Shown here: in pieces, positions 1 to 6,314 of the stretch
Position numbering within the stretch: position 1 is the first letter of the stretch
Layout: each line of letters begins with the position of its first letter
NCBI RefSeq assembly: GCF_938036805.1
Contig: NZ_CALHWC010000190.1
Location: 1 to 26,247, forward strand
DNA: 26,247 bases
Source of the DNA: an uncultured Streptococcus sp.
GTDB lineage: Bacteria > Bacillota > Bacilli > Lactobacillales > Streptococcaceae
Direction: 5' to 3'
The notes under the pieces: model-generated
Database searches by the model: none
Told to the model about the DNA's origin: nothing
The model's input: the letters and a program-made list of their open reading frames with translations, nothing else
Translations under genes and position numbers: made by a program

Positions 1-39
1 CAAGGCAAGGAAGCCCAGAAAGAATTAACTACAGAATAA
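1..39 (+). CDS. C-terminal end of an unidentified gene (partial)
   Basis: The window opens inside a reading frame whose last residues read QGKEAQKELTTE before a TAA at 37-39. Two hairpins follow directly, as expected after a real gene end. The fragment is too short to identify. The polar, Lys/Glu-rich end fits many cytoplasmic proteins. It would be convergent with tpx. Confidence 0.45.
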   Translation, partial: QGKEAQKELTTE

Positions 40-42
40 GTA

Positions 43-103
43 AAAGAGCCTAGATAGCTCTTTCAAATCGTAGACAAGCATCAAAATTGATGTTTGTCTT
101 TTT
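43..103 (+). terminator. Tandem hairpins, terminator of the leftmost gene
   Basis: A first hairpin pairs AAAGAGC (43-49) with GCTCTTT (57-63). A second, stronger one pairs AGACAAGCATCAA (72-84) with TTGATGTTTGTCT (87-99), with one mismatch, and runs into a T-rich tract at 98-103. The second is the better intrinsic terminator for the + strand gene ending at 39. It is the only strong terminator seen between that gene and tpx. Confidence 0.7.
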
Positions 104-191
104 GTATTTTCCAAAATTTTTAGCCAAGAAGACAAAAATACACTCAACTCTTATGAAGAATTAAGTGCATTTTTTGGAAAAGTATATTTCT

Positions 192-683
192 TTACAGACT
201 TTTGACTGCCGCAATGGCTGCATCATAATCTGGCTCGGTGTTGATGTTGTCAACATATTCAGCGTAGGTCACAGTGTTATTTTCGTCCAAGACAAGAACT
301 GCACGGGCCAACAGATGCCATTCATTGATGAGGACAGCATAGTCGCGACCGAAAGAATGGTCGAAGTAGTCAGATAGCATGACGGCATTTTCGATGCCTT
401 CAGCAGCACACCATTTGCCTTGAGCAAAAGGTAAGTCAACTGAAACCGTGATCACAACGGTATTGTCCAAGTCAGAGAGTTCTTGATTGAAACGACGGGT
501 CTGAGTTGAACAAACGCCAGTATCGATAGACGGCACGATGCTGAGGACTTTCTTTTTACCAGCAAAATCAGACAAAGTTTTCTTTGAAAGGTCAGTAGCT
601 GTTAGGCTAAAATCGTGGGCTGTGTCGCCGACTTGCAGTTGTTGGCCCGTAAAGGTTACGGGATTTCCGAGAAAAGTTGTCAT
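192..683 (-). CDS. tpx: Thiol peroxidase Tpx
   Basis: Atypical 2-Cys peroxiredoxin of 163 aa that reduces H2O2 and alkyl hydroperoxides in the cytoplasm with thioredoxin as electron donor. The peroxidatic cysteine is C58 in PSIDTGVCSTQTRRF and the resolving cysteine is C92 in GKWCAAEG, the spacing typical of bacterial Tpx. A longer frame reaches 824, but the family N-terminus (MTTFLGNPVTFTG) begins at 683, just downstream of a GGAG ribosome site. It is the last gene of the Mn-transporter unit, as in other streptococci (psaBCA-tpx). A 151-bp gap with a hairpin and a possible own promoter separates it from the lipoprotein gene, so its expression may be partly independent. Identification is secure. 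Confidence 0.96.
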   Translation of the reverse strand: MTTFLGNPVTFTGQQLQVGDTAHDFSLTATDLSKKTLSDFAGKKKVLSIVPSIDTGVCSTQTRRFNQELSDLDNTVVITVSVDLPFAQGKWCAAEGIENAVMLSDYFDHSFGRDYAVLINEWHLLARAVLVLDENNTVTYAEYVDNINTEPDYDAAIAAVKSL

Positions 684-713
684 AGGAAGTCTCCATTCAT
701 GTTTGATAGCTCC

Positions 714-743
714 ATTGTACTGCGAATAGTGATTTTTTTCGAA
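714..743 (-). promoter_or_regulatory. Possible tpx promoter
   Basis: On the minus strand a TACAAT -10 box (714-719) lies 18 bp from a weak -35-like TTCGAA (738-743), about 30 bp upstream of the tpx start. The -35 is poor, so this is only a candidate. A promoter here makes sense because a terminator-like hairpin sits just upstream. Confidence 0.4.
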
Positions 744-796
744 TAATTTGACCGAAAATTTGAGAGCTACTCCATGTGAAGCTTGTCCTTCAGAAA

Positions 797-830
797 TAAA
801 GAGGTCAGGATTTTGTCTTCCCAACCTCTT
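797..830 (-). terminator. Hairpin between the Mn lipoprotein gene and tpx
   Basis: Immediately after the lipoprotein stop codon the minus strand folds as AAGAGGT-tGGGA / TCC-tg-ACCTCTT and is followed by TATTT. It is a moderately strong terminator or attenuator that should let only part of the transcript continue into tpx. Its sequence resembles the left hairpin of the 175-bp repeats found elsewhere in the window. Confidence 0.55.
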
Positions 831-834
831 ATTA

Positions 835-1764
835 TTATTTAGACAGACCTTCTGCGATCTTTTCTAAGTTGTATTTCATCATGCTGTAGTAGCTATCGCC
901 TTCTTCGCCTTCTTCTGCAACAGAGTCAGTGAAGATTTTAGCGTAGATCGGAATGTTGGTGTCTTTAGAAACGGTCTTCATCGGACGGTCGTCTACACTT
1001 GATTCCACAAAGAGTGATGGCACTTTGGTCTTACGAAGTTTTTCAACCAAGCTTTTAATTTGGTCTGGAGTCCCTTCTTCTTCAGTGTTGATTTCCCAAA
1101 TATAGGCTGATGGCACATTGTAGGCCTTAGAGAAGTACTTGAAGCAACCTTCGCTGGTTACAATCATTTTCTTCTCTTCAGGAATGTTGTTGAATTTCTC
1201 TTTAGCTTCCTTGTCCAAAGCGCTCAATTTTTCCACATAAGCCTTAAGATTTTTCTCGTAAGTTTCTTTGTTAGCCGGATCCTTTTCAATCAAGCGCTTG
1301 GCAATGTTTTTCGCATAGATAATACCATTTTCCAAGTTAAGCCAAGCATGCGGATCTTCTTTTCCTTTTTCATTTTGGCCTTCAAGATAAATGACATCAA
1401 CGCCTTCGCTGACAGCGTAGTAGTCCTTGTTTTCTTTTTTCTTAGCATTCTCTACCAATTTTGTGAACCAAGCATTGCCACCAGTTTCCAGGTTGATCCC
1501 ATTGTAGAAAATGAGGTCCGCTTGGGAAGTCTTTTTGACATCTTCAGGTAGAGGCTCGTATTCATGTGGGTCTTGGCCGACAGGTACGATGCTATGCAAA
1601 TCTATTTTATCGCCAGCTATATTTTTGGTAATGTCAGCGATAATGGAATTGGTCGCAACAACCTTGAGCTTGGACGACCCACCAGACGAATTCTTTTGAC
1701 CAGAGCAGGCAAAAAGAGTGCAGACTGCTAATAAAAGCAGTGATAAAAAACCTAATTTTTTCAT
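835..1764 (-). CDS. psaA: Manganese-binding lipoprotein of an ABC importer (PsaA/ScaA/SsaB)
   Basis: Substrate-binding lipoprotein (309 aa, LraI family) that captures Mn2+ outside the cell for the PsaBC-type importer. It has a short Lys-bearing signal peptide and a lipobox LFAC with lipidated C20. The four metal ligands of PsaA are present at the same numbers: H67 (DPHEYE), H139 (DPHAW), E205 (TSEGC) and D280 (FTDSV). The start at 1764 follows a GGAGG site. It is the third gene of the importer unit. Orthologs are called ScaA in S. gordonii, SsaB in S. sanguinis and FimA in S. parasanguinis; they are needed for Mn acquisition and virulence. The old adhesin label came from binding studies. Zn2+ can also bind this family. 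Confidence 0.97.
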   Translation of the reverse strand: MKKLGFLSLLLLAVCTLFACSGQKNSSGGSSKLKVVATNSIIADITKNIAGDKIDLHSIVPVGQDPHEYEPLPEDVKKTSQADLIFYNGINLETGGNAWFTKLVENAKKKENKDYYAVSEGVDVIYLEGQNEKGKEDPHAWLNLENGIIYAKNIAKRLIEKDPANKETYEKNLKAYVEKLSALDKEAKEKFNNIPEEKKMIVTSEGCFKYFSKAYNVPSAYIWEINTEEEGTPDQIKSLVEKLRKTKVPSLFVESSVDDRPMKTVSKDTNIPIYAKIFTDSVAEEGEEGDSYYSMMKYNLEKIAEGLSK

Positions 1765-1785
1765 TGGAAATCCTCCATAAATATA

Positions 1786-2622
1786 TTATTTTACTTTTCT
1801 TTTTAAATACCGCTGTTTTGGTGCGATAAAAAATGAAACCAAAAAGATTAGGGCAGAGGTTAGAACGATACTAGAACCTGCTGCAACATTAAAACTATAA
1901 CCGATGAAGAGGCCTAAAATAGATGCACCAGCCCCCAAGGCAGATGACAATAAAATCATGGTCTTGAGACTCTTGGCATAGAGATAGGCGGTCGCAGCTG
2001 GTGTAATCAGCATGGCCACAATCAGAATCGTTCCGACACTTTGCATGGCTGTGACAGAAACCAGAGTCAAAAGAATCATCAGCAAATAGTGGTAAAAATT
2101 AACCTTCATTCCCATAGCCTTGGCTAAAAGCGGATCAAAGGAGGTCAGCAAAAGCTGCTTGAAGAAAATAGCAATGACCAGCAACACCAAGATGCCCACA
2201 CCAATACTAATCCACATATCAAGGTCTTGCACCGCCAATATATTCCCAAAGAGAATATGGAAAAGATCGGTCGAACTCTTAGCAACACTAATCAAAATGA
2301 CCCCCAGAGCCAAGAAGGAAGAAAAAGTAATTCCGATAGCTGTGTCACTCTTGATAATGGAATTGCCCTTGATGTAGGTGATAATAATAGAAGCTAGTAA
2401 GCCAAAGGTAATGGCACCGATGAAGAAATTAATTCCCAAAATGTAGGACAGAGCCACGCCGGGCAGCACCGCGTGAGAAATAGCATCCCCCATGAGCGAC
2501 ATGCCCCGCAAGATGATAAAGCACCCAACGGCACCTGCCACCACTCCAATCACAATGGCCGTAATCAACGCATTTTGCAGGAAATGAAAATCATGCAATC
2601 CTTGAATAAATTCCTGGATCAT
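1786..2622 (-). CDS. psaC: Manganese ABC importer, membrane permease
   Basis: Integral membrane subunit of 278 aa (ABC-3 family, ZnuB/MntB-like) with about eight or nine hydrophobic helices. It forms the channel for Mn2+ delivered by the lipoprotein. Family signatures include GCFIILRGMSLMGDAISHAVLPG near the N-terminus and the GMKVNFYHYLL / ITPAATAYL region. An in-frame ATG exists at 2637. I chose 2622 (MIQEFIQGLHDFHFLQNAL) because it lies six bases after GGAGGTGA and matches the conserved start of streptococcal homologs. The stop of the ATPase gene is one base upstream, so the two are probably translationally coupled. Confidence 0.95.
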   Translation of the reverse strand: MIQEFIQGLHDFHFLQNALITAIVIGVVAGAVGCFIILRGMSLMGDAISHAVLPGVALSYILGINFFIGAITFGLLASIIITYIKGNSIIKSDTAIGITFSSFLALGVILISVAKSSTDLFHILFGNILAVQDLDMWISIGVGILVLLVIAIFFKQLLLTSFDPLLAKAMGMKVNFYHYLLMILLTLVSVTAMQSVGTILIVAMLITPAATAYLYAKSLKTMILLSSALGAGASILGLFIGYSFNVAAGSSIVLTSALIFLVSFFIAPKQRYLKRKVK

Positions 2623-2623
2623 C

Positions 2624-3343
2624 CTAGTCACCTCCATTCATAAAAAGCTGAGAACCGTAGGTCTTCTGCATATTTTCTTTGGTGAAGGTACTCTCGGTTG
2701 ATCCGAAAGCGACGACCTTTTTGTTAAGTAGCAAGACCTGATCAAAATAAGCGACCACCTTGCCCAAGTCATGGTGGACAATCAAAATCGTCTTCCCGTC
2801 TTTTCTTAGCTGACGGAGTGTTTTCATAATAATCTCTTCGCTGACCGAGTCAATCCCAACAAAAGGCTCATCTAGGAAGATATAGTCCGCCTCCTGAACC
2901 AAGCAACGGGCAATCAAGACCCGTTGAAATTGCCCACCAGACAACTGGCTAATCTGCCGCTCAGCAAAATCTTCTAAACCAACGATTTTCAAAGCCTGGG
3001 CAACCTTTTCCCAGTCAGACGCTTTGAGGCGTTGAAAGAGCCTGATCTTAGGATACAAGCCCAGAGACACACACTCCTTGACCTTGATAGGAAAATTATA
3101 GTCAATGTGAATTTTCTGCTCTACATAAGCAATCTTGCTTAATTCTTGCTTCATGGGTTTTCTATCCAGAAAGGTCTGCCCCTCACTCTCAACAATTCCT
3201 AACATACCTTTGATGAGCGTTGACTTTCCAGCCCCGTTTGGTCCGATAATCCCTGTGATAGTCGGTCCTTTTATTGTTAAAGAAGTTGCTTCTAAGGCCA
3301 GCTGTCCTTGATAACTGACACTTAAATTTTTCATTTCAATCAT
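2624..3343 (-). CDS. psaB: Manganese ABC importer, ATP-binding subunit
   Basis: ATPase of 239 aa that powers Mn2+ uptake from the cytoplasmic face. Visible motifs are Walker A GPNGAGKST, signature LSGGQFQRV, Walker B YIFLDEP, and the switch histidine in ILIVHHDLG. First gene of the unit psaB-psaC-psaA-tpx, with start ATG at 3343 behind GAGGTG. Its promoter overlaps a metalloregulator-type palindrome (3380-3401), so transcription should fall when Mn2+ is plentiful. Confidence 0.96.
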   Translation of the reverse strand: MIEMKNLSVSYQGQLALEATSLTIKGPTITGIIGPNGAGKSTLIKGMLGIVESEGQTFLDRKPMKQELSKIAYVEQKIHIDYNFPIKVKECVSLGLYPKIRLFQRLKASDWEKVAQALKIVGLEDFAERQISQLSGGQFQRVLIARCLVQEADYIFLDEPFVGIDSVSEEIIMKTLRQLRKDGKTILIVHHDLGKVVAYFDQVLLLNKKVVAFGSTESTFTKENMQKTYGSQLFMNGGD

Positions 3344-3363
3344 TGTTACACCTCTTTCATTTT

Positions 3364-3392
3364 AATATACATTAAAATGAAAATTAAGTCAA
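3364..3392 (-). promoter_or_regulatory. Promoter of the manganese importer operon
   Basis: On the minus strand, -35 TTGACT (3387-3392) and -10 TATATT (3364-3369) are separated by exactly 17 bp, about 20 bp ahead of the psaB start. The -35 lies inside the palindromic operator, so repressor binding would block RNA polymerase. Confidence 0.85.
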
Positions 3393-3401
3393 GTTAATTT
3401 T
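3380..3401. promoter_or_regulatory. Operator of the PsaR/ScaR/SloR (DtxR-family) type
   Basis: A perfect 22-bp dyad has half sites AAAATTAA and TTAATTTT flanking a six-base centre (GTCAAG). This is the form I know for sites bound by the Mn-dependent repressors PsaR, ScaR and SloR at streptococcal Mn transporter promoters. It covers the -35 box of psaB and lies about 90 bp upstream of divergent pepO. Confidence 0.88.
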
Positions 3402-3491
3402 TAAAAAATCCTTAGAATTAATATAGGAAATATTTGAAAAAAGGACCTAATTTTGATAAGGTTATATCAAAAGCATGAAAGTGAGAACAAG

Positions 3492-5384
3492 ATGACACGT
3501 TTACAAGATGATTTTTATGATGCCATTAATGGTGAATGGGCCAAAACAGCGGTTATCCCAGATGATAAACCTGTAACCGGCGGCTTCACAGATTTGTCAG
3601 ATGAGATTGAAAAGCTGATGCTCTCCACTACTGATCAATGGCTGCGGGGTGAGGAAGTTCCTGATGATGCTATTTTACAAAACTTTATTAAGTACCATCG
3701 TTTAGCTGCTGACTATGACAAGCGGGAAGAACTCGGTGTCAAGCCTGTTTTGCCTTTGATTGCGGAATACCAAGCACTCAACTCCTTTGCAGAATTTACC
3801 ACAAAGATTGCCGAGTTTGAGCTGGCTGGCAAGCCCAATTTCTTTCCTTTTGGTGTAGCGCCTGACTTTATGGACGCCCGTATCAATGTCCTTTGGGCAG
3901 ATGCACCAGGTACTATTCTCCCAGATACAACCTACTATGCCGATGGGCATCCTCAAAAGGATAAGCTCTTGAAAAAATGGCGTGAGTCTTCCGAAGCTTT
4001 GCTGCAAAAATTCGAATTTTCAGCAGAAGAAATCCAAGATTTGCTGGATAAGGTTTTAGAACTGGATGCTCGAATTGCCAAAGTCGTTCTGTCACGAGAG
4101 GAAAGTTCAGAATATGCCAAGCTTTACCACCCTTACAAGTGGGGAGACTTCAAGGCCTTAGCACCGAATCTACCTTTAGATACTATCTTCACCCAACTCA
4201 TCGGGCAAATTCCTGACCAAATTATCGTACCAGAAGAGCGTTTCTGGCAGGCTGCCGACCAATTCTACTGTGAAGAGGCTTGGCCTCTGCTCAAGGCCGT
4301 GCTTATCTTTAACGCTATCGCATCAGCTGAAGCCTACTTAACTGACGAAATCCGTATCCTAGCAGGCGCTTATCGTCGCGCCCTATCTGGAACACCTCAG
4401 GCGCAAGACAAGAAAAAAGCTGCCTTTTACCTAGCTCAAGCGCCTTTCAATCAAGCCATCGGGCTCTGGTATGCCGGACAGAAATTCTCCCCTGAAGCCA
4501 AGGCCGATGTCGAGCAAAAAGTAGCCAACATGATCCAAGTCTACAAGGAACGCCTCGCAAGCAATGACTGGCTGACACTAGAAACTCGGGACAAGGCTAT
4601 TGTCAAACTCAATGTCATCAAGCCTTATATCGGCTACCCAGAGGAGCTCCCTGAGCGCTATGCGGACAAGATTGTTGATGAGAATCTCAGCCTCTTCGAA
4701 AATGCTCAAAAGCTTCGACAAGTGGAAATTAAGTATGGTTGGAGCAAGTGGAACCAGCCAGTGGATTACAAAGAATGGGGAATGCCAGCCCATATGGTCA
4801 ATGCCTACTACAATCCTCAGAAAAACCTGATTGTCTTTCCAGCGGCTATCCTGCAGGCACCATTCTATGACCTGCACCAGTCTTCTTCAGCCAATTATGG
4901 CGGTATCGGAGCAGTTATTGCCCATGAGATTTCTCATGCCTTTGATACCAACGGCGCTTCCTTTGATGAAAACGGCAGCCTCAACAACTGGTGGACAGAA
5001 CATGACTACCAAGCCTTTACTGAGCGGACTCAGAAGGTCATTGACCAGTTTGAAGGTCTAGATTCCTATGGTGCCAAGGTCAATGGCAAGCTAACCGTTT
5101 CAGAAAACGTAGCGGACTTGGGCGGTATTGCAGCGGCTCTAGAAGCAGCCAAGAAAGAAGCTGACTTCTCTGCGGAGGAATTCTTCACTAACTTTGCCCG
5201 CATCTGGCGAATGAAGGGACGCGAAGAGTATATGAAACTCTTGGCAAGCGTTGATGTCCATGCTCCAGCCAAGCTTCGGACCAATGTTCAGCTACCTAAC
5301 TTTGACGACTTCTTTACGACCTTTGATGTCCAAGAAGGCGACGGTATGTGGCGGAGTCCAGAAGAGCGCGTGGTGATTTGGTAA
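3492..5384 (+). CDS. pepO: Endopeptidase PepO (M13 neprilysin family)
   Basis: Zinc metallopeptidase of 630 aa that cleaves oligopeptides. The zinc site is H478-E-I-S-H482 with the third ligand E538 in ENVAD, followed by the conserved D542. N437-A-Y-Y is the substrate-binding motif of M13 enzymes, and the protein ends in the typical hydrophobic VVIW. No signal peptide is visible, though streptococcal PepO is also reported on the cell surface. The frame can be extended to a TTG at 3453 behind AAGGA. I prefer the ATG at 3492 because MTRLQDDFYDAINGEW is the conserved start and gives the usual 630 aa, although its ribosome site (GTGAG) is weak. It is divergent from the Mn importer and shares its control region. 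Confidence 0.95.
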   Translation: MTRLQDDFYDAINGEWAKTAVIPDDKPVTGGFTDLSDEIEKLMLSTTDQWLRGEEVPDDAILQNFIKYHRLAADYDKREELGVKPVLPLIAEYQALNSFAEFTTKIAEFELAGKPNFFPFGVAPDFMDARINVLWADAPGTILPDTTYYADGHPQKDKLLKKWRESSEALLQKFEFSAEEIQDLLDKVLELDARIAKVVLSREESSEYAKLYHPYKWGDFKALAPNLPLDTIFTQLIGQIPDQIIVPEERFWQAADQFYCEEAWPLLKAVLIFNAIASAEAYLTDEIRILAGAYRRALSGTPQAQDKKKAAFYLAQAPFNQAIGLWYAGQKFSPEAKADVEQKVANMIQVYKERLASNDWLTLETRDKAIVKLNVIKPYIGYPEELPERYADKIVDENLSLFENAQKLRQVEIKYGWSKWNQPVDYKEWGMPAHMVNAYYNPQKNLIVFPAAILQAPFYDLHQSSSANYGGIGAVIAHEISHAFDTNGASFDENGSLNNWWTEHDYQAFTERTQKVIDQFEGLDSYGAKVNGKLTVSENVADLGGIAAALEAAKKEADFSAEEFFTNFARIWRMKGREEYMKLLASVDVHAPAKLRTNVQLPNFDDFFTTFDVQEGDGMWRSPEERVVIW

Positions 5385-5410
5385 AGGACTTCAATAACGT
5401 TTAATCAATC

Positions 5411-5459
5411 AAAAAACCTGCTCAGGAAGGGCATTAGAGCCTTCCCGAACAGGTTTTTA
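5411..5459. terminator. Bidirectional terminator between pepO and the K+ channel gene
   Basis: AAAAACCTG pairs with CAGGTTTTT around an inner GGAAGGGC / GCCTTCC hairpin, with A and T runs on the outer sides. It can terminate pepO on the + strand and the convergent channel gene, whose stop codon overlaps its right edge, on the - strand. Confidence 0.88.
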
Positions 5460-6140
5460 TAGTTCTTTAATTTCTTTCATATAGCCGGCCGTGATGATAC
5501 CAGCGAGCAGAGCCACAATGGCGATTCCTAAAAAGGATGAAATCATGGTAATAATTTTTCCAGTCGTTGAAACTGCATAAATATCACCATAACCAACCGT
5601 CGTCAGGGAGATGGTTGCCCAGTAGAGGGCGTCAAAAAAATTAGGAAATGTGCTGGGCTCGACATTAAAAATGATAAGGGCAGAGATGAAGATATAGCCG
5701 AGAGCCAAAAGACCCACGATCATCAAACTGTCCTTCTGCTTCTTTAAGACATTGGTCAATATTTGGATATTTTTAGAATAGCGAATAAACTTGAAGATAT
5801 GCAAAATCTTAAAGAGTCGCAAACTATTATTTAACAAAAAGAGGGAAGGCAAAATGCAGAGCAAATCAGCCATCGCCAGAAAGATAAAAGGATAGAGGAA
5901 AAAAGAAAGCTTCCCCTTTCCCAATTTATAATCAGCCGTTAGAAGCCGAAGAATGTAGTCAATAATAAAAATAATCGTTGACACAAAATCCAACCACATG
6001 AAGACTCCGGTGTGACTTTTGGTGGTCAGGGGGATCAGGCTGACAATAATAGTCAGGAACATAAAGACATCATAGGCTTTTTCAATCGCATTTTCCTTTT
6101 GATGGGGCTCAATAATCTGAAATAAAGTCTTCCTTGCCAT
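5457..6140 (-). CDS. Potassium channel of the voltage-gated type
   Basis: Membrane protein of 227 aa with six predicted helices. The first four resemble a voltage-sensor domain; the stretch at residues 106-124 carries spaced Arg/Lys (R108, K111, K117, R120, K124). The last two helices flank the selectivity filter TTVGYGD (T181-D186), diagnostic for K+ selectivity. The frame can begin at a GTG at 6152. I chose the ATG at 6140 because GTGAGG lies six bases upstream. It is single-cistron, with its own promoter, and divergent from leuS. No ligand-binding domain follows the pore. Function as a K+ channel is secure at family level; the physiological role is not known to me. Confidence 0.9.
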   Translation of the reverse strand: MARKTLFQIIEPHQKENAIEKAYDVFMFLTIIVSLIPLTTKSHTGVFMWLDFVSTIIFIIDYILRLLTADYKLGKGKLSFFLYPFIFLAMADLLCILPSLFLLNNSLRLFKILHIFKFIRYSKNIQILTNVLKKQKDSLMIVGLLALGYIFISALIIFNVEPSTFPNFFDALYWATISLTTVGYGDIYAVSTTGKIITMISSFLGIAIVALLAGIITAGYMKEIKEL

Positions 6141-6170
6141 CCTCAACCTCACTTTTTTAAACTTGCTTTC

Positions 6171-6198
6171 ATTCTATCTGTTTTTAAAAATAAGTCAA
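6171..6198 (-). promoter_or_regulatory. Promoter of the K+ channel gene
   Basis: Minus strand TTGACT (6193-6198), 16-bp spacer, TAGAAT (6171-6176), about 30 bp upstream of the chosen start. Confidence 0.65.
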
Positions 6199-6238
6199 GG
6201 TCAAGCCGCAAAGATTTTCTTCATTCTCCTTCGCCGGT

Positions 6239-6269
6239 TGCTTTCAAAATCCCTTGAAAATGGTATAAT
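6239..6269 (+). promoter_or_regulatory. leuS promoter with extended -10
   Basis: TGG-TATAAT (6261-6269) is an extended -10 box; no good -35 is seen 17 bp upstream. The leader would be only about 40 nt, too short for a T-box, so leuS is not under tRNA-sensing antitermination here. Confidence 0.75.
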
Positions 6270-6314
6270 AGATAGAAACGTGTTTAGAACACAGAAAAGA
6301 TCGTTGGAGAGTAA

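Noticed and set aside
684..824. N-terminal extension of Tpx to 210 aa
   Set aside because: The extra 47 residues match no family feature and cover the hairpin and promoter region. The known start has a proper GGAG site.
6270..6314. T-box riboswitch before leuS
   Set aside because: The predicted leader is about 40 nt with no terminator/antiterminator pair or T-box sequence.
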